A stretch of 27,705 nt of DNA from the NCBI GenBank assembly GCA_964243295.1, contig CAXTEJ010000040.1, forward strand, positions 1 through 27,705, given 5' to 3'. Shown here piece after piece: positions 1-11,234 of the stretch (position 1 is the first letter of the stretch; the number at the start of each line of letters is the position of its first letter). A program made the position numbers and the translations under genes. The notes under the pieces are model-generated. The model was not told the DNA's origin. It made no database searches and saw nothing but the letters and a program-made list of their open reading frames with translations. The stretch is from CAXTEJ01 sp964243295. GTDB taxonomy: Bacteria; Actinomycetota; Actinomycetes; Actinomycetales; Angustibacteraceae.

Positions 1-103
1 GCGGCGGCGGTGAGCCCGGCCCGGCTTCGCGGCTGAGCGCCCGGCGAACGGCACCGCTGCGGCCGCGGGTCGGCCCGCGCCGCCTGCCTCGGTGATCAGG
101 GTC

Positions 104-109
104 TAGGCT
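104..109 (+). promoter_or_regulatory. candidate -10 element for kgd
   Basis: TAGGCT matches the actinobacterial TANNNT -10 pattern and lies about 75 bp upstream of the preferred kgd start. No convincing -35 hexamer is visible at the normal spacing. The first 103 bases hold no gene I can support. Confidence 0.35.
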
Positions 110-183
110 GGGATGTCAGCCGGCCGCAGGCGCCGGAGCCGGCGCGTGGCCGCGCCACTAGCGTGGAAGAGGCGATCAGCCCC

Positions 184-4074
<3,891 letters not shown>

Positions 4075-4078
4075 GCGG

Positions 4079-4309
4079 ATGTACTTCACCGACCGCGGCA
4101 TCGAGGAGCTCGAGCAGCGCCGGGGTGGGGAGGACGTCTCGATGTCCTGGCTCGCCGCACGGCTGCGCGAGTTCGTCGACACCCACCCCGACTTCGAGGT
4201 GCCCGTCGAGCGCCTCGCCACCTGGCTGGCACGGCTGGACGACGACAGCGACGACGACACCGACGACAGCGACGACGGCGACACCGGCGACGAGAGCGGG
4301 GACGCGTGA
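4079..4309 (+). CDS. small acidic DUF6104-like protein
   Basis: A 76-residue protein starts 4 bases after the kgd stop. It begins MYFTDRGIEELEQRRG and continues with a conserved-looking body containing FEVPVERLATWLARLDD (about residues 38-54). This resembles small actinobacterial proteins called DUF6104 that I recall next to kgd/sucA genes; the family name is from memory. The last 25 residues are almost only Asp, Ser, Thr and Gly, giving a highly acidic tail. Its function is unknown. The position and spacing suggest cotranscription with kgd. The stop overlaps the GTG start of the next gene in GTGA. Confidence 0.82.
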   Translation: MYFTDRGIEELEQRRGGEDVSMSWLAARLREFVDTHPDFEVPVERLATWLARLDDDSDDDTDDSDDGDTGDESGDA

Positions 4310-4902
4310 CGCGCGACGTCCGCATCTGCGTCGTGGGTGACTCGTACGTGACGGGCTTCGGCGACCCCAAGGCCCTCGGGTGGACCGGCCGCGTCATGGC
4401 CCGCACCCGCACCGACGAGGTCGACCTCACGCTGTACGACCTCGGCGTGCGCGGCGACTCCAGCGCCGACGTCCTGTCGCGATGGCGCGAGGAGACCTCG
4501 CGGCGCTGGCGCGACGGCTGCGAGAACCGGCTGGTCATCGCCATGGGCGCGAACGACGTCGACGGCCCGCTGACGATCGCGCGCAGCCGGCTCAACCTCG
4601 CCAGCGTCGTCGACGCCGCGATGGCGCAGGGGCTGTCGCCGTTCGTGGTCGGTCCGCCCCCTGCGCTCGACCAGGACTTCAACGCTCGCCTCGCGAACGT
4701 CGTCACCGCGCAGCAGGACGTCTGCTCGCGGCGCAGCGTGCCGTACGTCGACTGCCTGCACCCGCTGCTCACCCACGAGCAGTGGTACTCCGACCTCGCT
4801 GCCGGCGACGGCCTCCACCCCGGCGCCGCCGGCTACGGGCTGCTCGCCTGGCTGGTGCTGCACTCGGGCTGGGGTCGCTGGCTCGGCGTCGAGACCGACT
4901 GA
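4306..4902 (+). CDS. SGNH/GDSL-family hydrolase
   Basis: The 198-residue product has the SGNH hydrolase blocks in order. Block I is VVGDSYVTGFGD near the N-terminus with the nucleophile Ser in GDSY. A Gly sits at the turn after DLGVRGDSS. Block III is MGANDVDGP with the Asn, and block V is DGLHPGAAGY with the catalytic Asp and His. No signal peptide is visible, so a cytoplasmic esterase, lipase or deacylase is likely. The substrate cannot be read from sequence. It starts at GTG 4306, overlapping the DUF6104-like gene by 4 bases, so the two are probably translationally coupled. Confidence 0.9.
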   Translation: MTRDVRICVVGDSYVTGFGDPKALGWTGRVMARTRTDEVDLTLYDLGVRGDSSADVLSRWREETSRRWRDGCENRLVIAMGANDVDGPLTIARSRLNLASVVDAAMAQGLSPFVVGPPPALDQDFNARLANVVTAQQDVCSRRSVPYVDCLHPLLTHEQWYSDLAAGDGLHPGAAGYGLLAWLVLHSGWGRWLGVETD

Positions 4903-4924
4903 CCTGCGTCAGGGCGCGGACGAC

Positions 4925-5680
4925 GTGAGCGGGCTCGACGGGGGCGGTCGCTGCGTCCTGCGTGTGGTGGCCGCCGAGGGCGTGCTCCCGCGCCCCGGCA
5001 CCTGGCCGGACGACGTCCCCGCGGTGCGCCAGCTGCTGACCGAGGGCCTTGACCTGCCGCCCGGTGTCACGTTCCTCGTGGGGGAGAACGGCAGCGGCAA
5101 GTCGACGCTGGTCGAGGCCATCGCCGAGGCGTTCGGGCTCGACCCCGAAGCGGGCACGAAGAACACGCACAGCACCACCGCGGACGACCGGTCCGACCTC
5201 GCCGGTCGGATCACCCTGGTGCGGGCTGCGGGTTCGAGTCGGTGGGGGTTCTTCCTTCGAGCCGAGACCATGCACGGGCTGATGACCCGCAACGACTTCA
5301 GCACCCGTCACGCCGCACGCCCGGGCGACCTGCACCACATGAGCCACGGCGAGTCGTTCCTCGAGGTGCTGCACCGCCGGTTCAGCAGCGATGGCTTCTA
5401 CGTCCTCGACGAGCCGGAGGCGGCGCTGTCGTTCGGCGGCACGCTGCAGCTGATGAGCACGCTGCACCAGATGGCGCAGGCCGGCGCCCAGGTGCTGTGC
5501 GCGACGCACTCGCCGGTGCTCGCGTCGCTGCCCGGCGCCACGATCGTGCAGGTGGATCAGACCGGAGTGCACCCCGTGCCTTGGGACGACCTGGAGCTGG
5601 TGCACCACTGGCGCAGCTACCTTGCTGCACCCGAGCGATATCTTCGGCATCTGCTCACCCCGCCGCCCACGCCTGGGTAG
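4925..5680 (+). CDS. ABC-like AAA-family ATPase
   Basis: A soluble 251-residue P-loop ATPase of the ABC/SMC-like AAA group. Walker A is GENGSGKST (about residue 55). SHGESFLEVL serves as the signature-like segment, followed by Walker B with FYVLDEPEAALS and an H-loop in CATHSPVLASL. There are no membrane segments or DNA-binding domain, and the protein is shorter than RecF or OLD proteins. Relatives are usually annotated only as AAA family ATPase. It starts with GTG 23 bases after the hydrolase gene and probably belongs to the same transcript. A defence or repair role is possible for such ATPases, but nothing next to it supports one. Confidence 0.88.
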   Translation: MSGLDGGGRCVLRVVAAEGVLPRPGTWPDDVPAVRQLLTEGLDLPPGVTFLVGENGSGKSTLVEAIAEAFGLDPEAGTKNTHSTTADDRSDLAGRITLVRAAGSSRWGFFLRAETMHGLMTRNDFSTRHAARPGDLHHMSHGESFLEVLHRRFSSDGFYVLDEPEAALSFGGTLQLMSTLHQMAQAGAQVLCATHSPVLASLPGATIVQVDQTGVHPVPWDDLELVHHWRSYLAAPERYLRHLLTPPPTPG

Positions 5681-5683
5681 TGT
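5678..5683 (+). promoter_or_regulatory. candidate -10 element for the secreted protein gene
   Basis: TAGTGT overlaps the stop codon of the ATPase gene and lies about 40 bases upstream of the next start. It fits TANNNT, but no clear -35 is present. Confidence 0.3.
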
Positions 5684-5719
5684 CCGCCACGAAGCGGCCG
5701 CACGGAGGCGACCGCACCG

Positions 5720-7321
5720 GTGCGGGAGTGGTTGACGATGGGTGGTCGGCTCGTTGCTGGGTTCACCCTTGCCGTCGCGGTCGCCGCCGCGGGTGGCGCC
5801 GTCGCCCCGCAGCCCGCCCTCGCCGTGACGAACGCCGCCTCGATGCTCGCGCGTGACACCCCGGGGCTGTCCATCGGGTCGAGCGTGTCGATCGGCGGTC
5901 GGCCCGTTGCGAACACACCGGCCCTGCCGGGCGATGCCGTGGTCGTCGGCGGCACGGTCGCCACGCTCGCGCCCAGAACCGTTGTGCTGCAACGCTGGGC
6001 GGCTGGCGCGTGGCGTGACGTAGCACGCGGCACGGCGACCACGCGGTGGAGCCTGTCGGTGCGCGCCCCGGCCCCGGGCCGCTACACCTACCGGGCCGTG
6101 GCGCCTGCGGCCGGCTCGTCCCCCGCGCTGCTGTCGGCGGGGCACGTCGTGCAGGTGGTCCCCGGCGCCGTGACCGTCCTGCCGCAGCCGCCCGCCCAGG
6201 TCGGCCGGCTGCGGCGCGTCGCCGGCCTGGCTGCGCCCGCTCGGCCCGGCCGGCCGGTGCAGCTGTGGGAGCTCGTCACCGGCCCGCGGGCCCGGCCCAC
6301 GTGGGTGCCGATCGCGCAGACCGCCGAGGACGCCGAGGGCCGGTTCGTCGTCCAGGTGCCGGCGGGCAGTGCCGGGCGTCACGTCTACCGGGTGGCCGTC
6401 GCCGACGCCCTCGGGCGCTACCCGTTCCGGTCGGCTCCGACGAAGGCGCCCACCTCGCGCGGGCCTGCTGCGTCGGCCCTCCTCGCCGACATCACCCCGC
6501 TCGTCACCCGGGTCGCCGAGGACGCTGCGCGCGTGCCGTCGTACACCGTGACGAGCATCGTGGTGGCCGGGCGCCCGCGTGTCCGCAGCCTGCACACCAG
6601 CGCCCACCTGCTGGCCTACGACGTGCAGGGTCTGTCCACCGTCGCCACCTCGCTGAGCCTGCTGCCCGTGGAGCGCGACGTCCAGCACCGCGGTGGCCGG
6701 CTCGTGGAGGTGCGCGTCGACGGGCGGCTGCGGCTGCGGCGCTTCCTGGCCGACGGCCAGGTGGTGCCGCTGGTGCTCGACGTGCGGGGCGCCCGCACGC
6801 TGGCGCTGCGCAGCTGGGACGCCGGCGTGCTCGAGCCCGGCCCCGGCTCCGACCTGGTGCTCCTCACCCCCGTCGTCGCCACCGCGCCCCGGCCCGAGGT
6901 CGGGGTCGACGCCGCCACGAGCCTGTCCGAGCTGGCGGCGGTCGCCCGCACCGCCCTGGTGTCCACCGACCAGGTTGTGGGCGAGCCGAGCACCGGCCTG
7001 CTCGGCGGCTCGGTGTCGCTGCGGGGGCTCGCCGGCGGCAGCACCGGCTCGGTGACCTACGCCCTCGGCGGCCGCTTCCGCACCCTCGCGGGGGTGCCGG
7101 TGCTCACCGGCCGCCCCTGCAGCTGCCTCACCGGCCGGGTGCAGCTGTACGGCGACGGGCGGCTGCTCACCACGCTCGACGCGCTGGCGAGCGCACCGGC
7201 GCGCCGCCCCGTCGACGTGAGCGGCGTCCGGTCGCTGCGGGTGCAGCTGGTCGGCGACCCGCCGCGGCAGGCCTGGTCGCGGGCGTGGGCCGTCACGCTC
7301 GCCGACCCCCGGCTGACCTGA
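5720..7321 (+). CDS. secreted protein with NPCM/NEW2-like modules
   Basis: A 533-residue exported protein. A signal peptide covers roughly residues 1-35 (hydrophobic AGFTLAVAVAAAGGAVA, then a likely cut after PALA). Residues about 60-125 and 155-225 look like beta-rich Ig-like repeats (one contains VVLQRWAAGAWRDVA, the other VQLWELVTGPRARPTWVP). Two C-terminal segments (about 270-390 and 400-533) resemble NPCM/NEW2 putative carbohydrate-binding modules: the second has LGGRFRTLAGVPVL, VQLYGDGRLL and VDVSGVRSLRVQLVG. No catalytic domain is recognised, so a cell-surface or glycan-binding role is inferred. GTG 5720 has GGAGG 11 bases upstream; ATG 5738 has GGGAG 9 bases upstream. Either leaves the signal peptide intact. 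Confidence 0.8.
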   Translation: MREWLTMGGRLVAGFTLAVAVAAAGGAVAPQPALAVTNAASMLARDTPGLSIGSSVSIGGRPVANTPALPGDAVVVGGTVATLAPRTVVLQRWAAGAWRDVARGTATTRWSLSVRAPAPGRYTYRAVAPAAGSSPALLSAGHVVQVVPGAVTVLPQPPAQVGRLRRVAGLAAPARPGRPVQLWELVTGPRARPTWVPIAQTAEDAEGRFVVQVPAGSAGRHVYRVAVADALGRYPFRSAPTKAPTSRGPAASALLADITPLVTRVAEDAARVPSYTVTSIVVAGRPRVRSLHTSAHLLAYDVQGLSTVATSLSLLPVERDVQHRGGRLVEVRVDGRLRLRRFLADGQVVPLVLDVRGARTLALRSWDAGVLEPGPGSDLVLLTPVVATAPRPEVGVDAATSLSELAAVARTALVSTDQVVGEPSTGLLGGSVSLRGLAGGSTGSVTYALGGRFRTLAGVPVLTGRPCSCLTGRVQLYGDGRLLTTLDALASAPARRPVDVSGVRSLRVQLVGDPPRQAWSRAWAVTLADPRLT

Positions 7322-7380
7322 CAGCCGGCATGTCCATGGTGCGGCGCAGCGGCACGGGTCGTCGTCAGCCGCGGCCCGCT
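7322..7380. other. start of a 300-bp gap without an intact gene
   Basis: The gap between 7321 and 7621 begins here. No hairpin terminator with a T tract was seen in this part. The remainder (7381-7560) holds the coding-like remnant described separately, followed by the leader of the gene at 7621. Confidence 0.4.
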
Positions 7381-7560
7381 TCACCGGCCCCTGAGCGCAT
7401 CGGGCCCGATGTCGTCGATCGAGCGGAGGTCGGGCACGGGCGAGAAGACGACGGAGCCGACTGCGAGCAACCCGGTGCAGCTGGCCAGCAGCGAGGTCGG
7501 CCGGATGCCCAGCTGTGCCCAGCAGGCCGCCGCAGTGCGCTCCCACGGCCGTCGCAGTGC
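7381..7560 (-). pseudogene. possible 3' remnant of a lost minus-strand gene
   Basis: Read on the minus strand and ending at a TGA at 7381, this stretch encodes about 55 residues with protein-like composition: WAQLGIRPTSLLASCTGLL runs into a hydrophobic segment, followed by FSPVPDLRSIDDIGPD. Third codon positions are almost all G or C. There is no ATG or GTG start, and upstream the frame runs into the gene at 7621 on the other strand. It may be the C-terminal end of a membrane protein whose 5' part was lost. The plus-strand frame 7409-7594 shares the same third positions but is Ser/Thr/Ala-rich and less protein-like. The family is not recognised. Confidence 0.3.
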
Positions 7561-7620
7561 TGGGGCTGCTGCTACGTTCGCCGGACCGCCGTGACGGCGG
7601 ACGCGGCGGGGGGACGGCTG

Positions 7621-8238
7621 ATGCGACTGGCGCCCAAGCACGTCATGGCTCTCGTGGTCCTCGGCACGGCGGCGGTGGTGGCGGTGCCCTTCGCTCTGGC
7701 GACGTCGACGACACGCGCGCCCGCCGGTGCCTCGACCACCTCGGCGGGGCAGGACGTCACCGTCCTGCCCACGGTGACGGGCACGCCGGCGCAGTCCGTC
7801 GGCGCACCTGCCGGCGCGAGCCAGCCTGGATCGGGCATCCCGACGGTGCCGCCGCAGCTGAGCGCGGTGGCTGACGAGGCCGTGGCCGCGCACCCCCTGC
7901 TGCTGCGGCTGGCGGCGCAGTCCCGCGGCGGCCTGCTCCGCGATCAGGAGGGTCCGTGGCACGACGGGACGCTGCGGCTGCTCGGGGTCGCCCGCACGTA
8001 CCGGCTGGCCCAGCCCGTCGACACCGCCCAGGAGTACTGGCCGGTCGTCGACTACGTCGACCGGAAGACGTTCACGACGTACCGGCAGGGCGGCTACTGG
8101 ATGCGGGTGACGGGTCTGCGCCAGGTCCACGTGCTCGTCGACCTCACGGGCCACGTCGTGGAGGTGCGCTCCGTCGAGCACGACGGCGGCTCCGACATCG
8201 ACCCGCTGCGCCCAGCCCCGAGCGCCACCTCCGGCTGA
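7621..8238 (+). CDS. membrane-anchored or secreted protein of unknown function
   Basis: The product is 205 residues. One hydrophobic segment (about residues 7-27, HVMALVVLGTAAVVAVPFAL) can act as a signal anchor. A Thr/Ala/Gly/Pro-rich spacer runs to about residue 75. The C-terminal domain (about 80-195) is rich in aromatic residues and ends in beta-strand-like LRQVHVLVDLTGHVVEVRSV. I do not recognise the family. The ATG at 7621 is chosen because GGGGGGA ends 6 bases upstream; an in-frame GTG at 7591 lacks such a site. The gene converges on the LacI-family gene with a gap of 4 bases. Confidence 0.75.
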   Translation: MRLAPKHVMALVVLGTAAVVAVPFALATSTTRAPAGASTTSAGQDVTVLPTVTGTPAQSVGAPAGASQPGSGIPTVPPQLSAVADEAVAAHPLLLRLAAQSRGGLLRDQEGPWHDGTLRLLGVARTYRLAQPVDTAQEYWPVVDYVDRKTFTTYRQGGYWMRVTGLRQVHVLVDLTGHVVEVRSVEHDGGSDIDPLRPAPSATSG

Positions 8239-8242
8239 CCGC

Positions 8243-9247
8243 TCAGCCCGGCGGCGCGCTCGACTCGCGCACGACCAGCTCGTACGGCGTGGTGATGCTG
8301 CGCGCCGCGCCGCCGCCGCCCGCGACCAGGTGCAGCAGCAGCGCGACGGCGCTGGCGGCGAGCCGCTGCTTGTCGGGTGCGATGGTCGTGAGCGACGGGC
8401 GCGACCACCGGCCGTCCTCGATGTCGTCGAAGCCGACCACGGCGAGGTCCTGCGGCACCCGGACACCGAGGTCCCAGGCGGCACGCATCGCGCCGAGCGC
8501 CAGCTGGTCGTTGACGCAGAAGACGGCGTCCGGCGGGCGCGCCGAGGTCAGCAGCTCGCGGGCGGCACGCGCGCCGTCGCTGCGGTGCAGCTGAGCCACC
8601 GGCACCTCCAGGCGCGGGTCGTGCGGTACGCCGGCGGCGGCCAGCGCGGCGCGGTAGCCGGTCGCTCGCTGGTCGGCGGTCTGGTTGGCGAGGTGCGGCT
8701 GCAGCCCGACGAGGGCGACGTGCCGACGTCCGGTCGAGAGCAGGTGCGCCGTGGCCTCGGTGGCCGCGGCGACGCTGTCGACGCCGACGTGGTCGACGCC
8801 CCTGCCGTAGCGCTCGCCCAGCAGCACCAGCGGCACGGCGGACCGGCGTCCGGTCACCTGCGCCGGCGACAGCGACCACGGGCTCAGCAGCAGCCCGTCG
8901 ACCACCTGCCCGGCCGGTCCGGTGAGCAGCCGGTGCTCGCGCCCCGCGTCGCCGCGCGACTGGTCGACCACGAGCGTCACGCCCTGGCGCTCGGCCTCCT
9001 CGGCCATGATGCCGGCGAGCTCACCGAAGTACGGCGAGTCGACCTCGGGCACCACGAGCCCGATCAGCCCCGAGCGCCCCTGCCGCAGCGTGCGCGCCGC
9101 GAGGTTGGGCCGGTAGCCGAGCGCGTCCAGCGCGACCTGCACCCGCTCGCGCGTCGGCGCGGCGACGTGCGGGGCGTCGTTGACGACGTTGGAGACGGTG
9201 CGCACCGAGACGCCGGCCATCGCCGCCACGTCCTTCAGGCTCGCCAC
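8243..9247 (-). CDS. LacI-family transcriptional regulator
   Basis: A 334-residue repressor-type regulator. The N-terminal helix-turn-helix begins SLKDVAAMAGVSVRTVSNVV, followed by the hinge segment ALGYRPNLAARTL. A periplasmic-binding-protein-like sensor domain covers about 60-334, with the family-typical GLVVPEVDSPYFGEL and VVGFDDIEDGRWSRPSLTTI. The ligand is probably a sugar or other small metabolite; it cannot be deduced. GTG 9247 is the start because GGGGAG lies 5 bases upstream and the domain begins there. A longer frame from TTG 9292 would run through the operator palindrome. The gene is divergent from the oxygenase gene at 9322 and likely controls both. Confidence 0.93.
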   Translation of the reverse strand: MASLKDVAAMAGVSVRTVSNVVNDAPHVAAPTRERVQVALDALGYRPNLAARTLRQGRSGLIGLVVPEVDSPYFGELAGIMAEEAERQGVTLVVDQSRGDAGREHRLLTGPAGQVVDGLLLSPWSLSPAQVTGRRSAVPLVLLGERYGRGVDHVGVDSVAAATEATAHLLSTGRRHVALVGLQPHLANQTADQRATGYRAALAAAGVPHDPRLEVPVAQLHRSDGARAARELLTSARPPDAVFCVNDQLALGAMRAAWDLGVRVPQDLAVVGFDDIEDGRWSRPSLTTIAPDKQRLAASAVALLLHLVAGGGGAARSITTPYELVVRESSAPPG

Positions 9248-9286
9248 GTCGTCTCCCCGCTTGTCGAGATCCGATGCTATCGCCCC

Positions 9287-9300
9287 TTGCAACGTTGCAA
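9287..9300. promoter_or_regulatory. perfect 14-bp palindrome, LacI-type operator
   Basis: TTGCAACGTTGCAA is a perfect palindrome with central CG, the usual architecture of LacI/GalR-family operators. It sits between the divergent regulator (start 9247) and oxygenase (start 9322), 39 bases upstream of the first and 21 bases upstream of the second. It is AT-rich compared with its surroundings. I infer that the LacI-family protein binds here and represses itself and the oxygenase gene. Confidence 0.8.
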
Positions 9301-9321
9301 AACACGGTGCACCATGGAGGG

Positions 9322-10194
9322 ATGACCACCACCGCCACGCCCCGCCCGGACGACGTCCACCCCGCCCCGCTCGACGACGCCCGGCGCGACGAGCTCGTGG
9401 CCACGCTGCGCAGCGACGGCATCATCGGTCTCAAGGGCGCCTTCGCGCCGCAGTGGGCCGACCAGCTGAACGAGGACGTGCTCGCGGCCTTCGACGAGGC
9501 GCGGGCGCGCGACAACGGCGCGATCGGCCGGGGCCCCCAGCGGTGGTACGTCGAGGTGCACCCCGAGCAGATCCGCGGCTTCGCCGACCTCGCCGGCCAC
9601 CCCTGGGTCACGCAGCTGGCCACCGAGGCGCTCGGCCCCGACTACGAGATCGTCGAGATCGGCTTCGACATCCCGTTCGCCGGCGCGGTGGACCAGCCGT
9701 GGCACCGCGACTTCCCGGCGCCGGAGGTCACGCGCGTCGAGCGCCGCTACACCTCGCTCGCCGTCAACGTCACGACGGTCGACACCGAGCCCGACATGGG
9801 CCCGTTCGAGATCGCCCCCGGCACCCAGTACGACGACGGGCGCGAGTTCGACCACGAGATGTTCCCCGACCGGTCGCTGTACGGCCGCTTCCGCGACCTG
9901 AGCGTCCGCAAGTTCCCCCAGCGCGGCGACATCTCGGTCCGCTCGGCCCTCACGATCCACCGCGGCACCGCGAACCACTCCGCCAAGGCGCGTCCGGTGC
10001 TGGTGCTGGGCCTCGACGCCCCCGGCGCCGGCAACGCCGAGCACCACGACATGGCGGTGACGCGCGGCTACCTCGACGGGCTGCCGGCGGTCGTGCGCGA
10101 CCACCTGCGCTGCCCCGTCGTCGACCAGCTCGTGCCGATCACGCAGAAGCACACCATCGAGGGTCTCGTCATGGGCGACACCGACGAGCAGTGA
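9322..10194 (+). CDS. phytanoyl-CoA dioxygenase (PhyH)-like Fe(II)/2-oxoglutarate oxygenase
   Basis: The 290-residue product resembles the PhyH family of non-heme iron oxygenases, which couple 2-oxoglutarate decarboxylation to hydroxylation of a substrate. The metal triad is visible: His and Asp in QPWHRDFPAP (about residue 131) and the distal His in TIHRGTANHS (about 212), with an Arg nearby that could hold 2-oxoglutarate. The substrate is unknown. ATG 9322 is used, but GGAGG lies almost against it. GTG 9307 and ATG 9274 are in-frame alternatives; 9274 would place the operator inside the gene. The LacI neighbour and operator suggest metabolite-induced expression. Confidence 0.88.
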   Translation: MTTTATPRPDDVHPAPLDDARRDELVATLRSDGIIGLKGAFAPQWADQLNEDVLAAFDEARARDNGAIGRGPQRWYVEVHPEQIRGFADLAGHPWVTQLATEALGPDYEIVEIGFDIPFAGAVDQPWHRDFPAPEVTRVERRYTSLAVNVTTVDTEPDMGPFEIAPGTQYDDGREFDHEMFPDRSLYGRFRDLSVRKFPQRGDISVRSALTIHRGTANHSAKARPVLVLGLDAPGAGNAEHHDMAVTRGYLDGLPAVVRDHLRCPVVDQLVPITQKHTIEGLVMGDTDEQ

Positions 10195-10200
10195 CGGCCC

Positions 10201-11166
10201 TCAGCAGGTGAGCACGACCTTGCCGAAGAGCTCGCCCGCGTGCATCGCCGCGAAACCCTCGGCAGCCCGCTCGAGCGCCAGCGTCCGGTCGATGACGGGC
10301 CGGACGCCGGTGGTGGCGCACAGCCGCAGCAGCCGCTCGAGCTCGTCACGGGTGCCCATCGTCGAACCGACGACGCGCAGCTGGAGGAAGAAGACGCGCG
10401 TGAGCTCGGCGACGGGTGCGTCGCCACTGGTCGCGCCGGAGACGACGATGGTGCCGCCGGGGCGCAGCGCGCGCACCGAGTGGCCCCACGTCGCCTGGCC
10501 GACGGTCTCCATGACGGCTGCGACGCGCTCGGGCAGCCGCTCGCCGCTGCCGAACGCGCGGTCGGCGCCGAGCTCGACGGCTTGCGCTCCCCTGGCCTCG
10601 TCGCGGCTGGTCACCCACATCCGGTAGCCAGCGGCCGAGCCCAGCACCACCAGTGCGGTGGCCACGCCGCCGCCGGCGCCCTGCACCAGAACCGTCGACC
10701 CGGGGGCCACGCCGGACTGGGTGAAGAGCATGCGGTACGCCGTGAGCCAGGCGGTCGGCAGGCACGCGGCCTGCTCGAAGGACAGCTCGGCGGGCTTGGC
10801 GACCAGGTTGCGCCGGGGCACCACCACCTCGTCGGCGAAGGTGCCCTGGTGGCGCTCGGACAGCAGCGAACGCTTGACGTCGAGCGTCTCGTCGCCGCGC
10901 CAGTCGGGGTCGCTCACGACGGCGTGCACCACGACCTCGCGGCCGTCGTCGTCGACGCCGGCGGCGTCGCAGCCCAGCACCATCGGCAGCCGGCTGGCGG
11001 GCAGCCCCACGCCGCGCAGGCTCCACAGGTCGTGGTGGTTCAGGCTCGCCGCACGCACCCGCACCCGTGCCCAGCCGTCCGGCACCTGCGGCGCCGCGAG
11101 CTCACCCACCTCGAGTCCGGCAAGCGGGTCGTCGGCCGACTGCCGGGCTGCGTAGACGGCGATCAT
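10201..11166 (-). CDS. MDR-superfamily NAD(P)-dependent quinone-oxidoreductase-like enzyme
   Basis: A 321-residue medium-chain dehydrogenase/reductase. The N-terminal GroES-like half contains RAASLNHHDLWSLRG and PMVLGCDAAG. The Rossmann half has VLVQGAGGGVATALVVLGSA for NAD(P) binding. The C-terminus carries RVVGSTMGTRDELERLL and FGKVVLTC. The catalytic zinc ligand pattern GHE is replaced by GCD, and the structural-zinc cysteine cluster is absent, so a zinc-independent quinone reductase-like enzyme is more likely than an alcohol dehydrogenase. It converges on the oxygenase gene with a 6-base gap. The ATG is preceded by TAGGGT at a leaderless distance. Confidence 0.9.
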   Translation of the reverse strand: MIAVYAARQSADDPLAGLEVGELAAPQVPDGWARVRVRAASLNHHDLWSLRGVGLPASRLPMVLGCDAAGVDDDGREVVVHAVVSDPDWRGDETLDVKRSLLSERHQGTFADEVVVPRRNLVAKPAELSFEQAACLPTAWLTAYRMLFTQSGVAPGSTVLVQGAGGGVATALVVLGSAAGYRMWVTSRDEARGAQAVELGADRAFGSGERLPERVAAVMETVGQATWGHSVRALRPGGTIVVSGATSGDAPVAELTRVFFLQLRVVGSTMGTRDELERLLRLCATTGVRPVIDRTLALERAAEGFAAMHAGELFGKVVLTC

Positions 11167-11172
11167 GGTGCG

Positions 11173-11178
11173 ACCCTA
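11173..11178 (-). promoter_or_regulatory. candidate -10 element, leaderless start
   Basis: On the minus strand TAGGGT ends 6 bases before the ATG at 11166, and no Shine-Dalgarno sequence is present. This is the arrangement of a leaderless actinobacterial transcript. Confidence 0.5.
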
Positions 11179-11234
11179 GCCCGACGAGCAGCTGCGCCCA
11201 TCGACGTGGCCGACCAGGACGGAGCCGGCCACCC

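Noticed and set aside
1..36. A short frame ending in TGA at 34-36 that could be the end of an upstream gene
   Set aside because: Only 11 codons are visible and they carry no recognisable feature.
4230..4290. GACGAC-rich tandem DNA suggesting a microsatellite
   Set aside because: It encodes the acidic tail of the small protein and is irregular.
4769..7546. A 925-codon minus-strand open frame across the hydrolase, ATPase and secreted protein genes
   Set aside because: It is antisense to three genes with recognisable motifs and shows no protein family features; only its last part (in a different frame, ending at 7381) looked coding-like.
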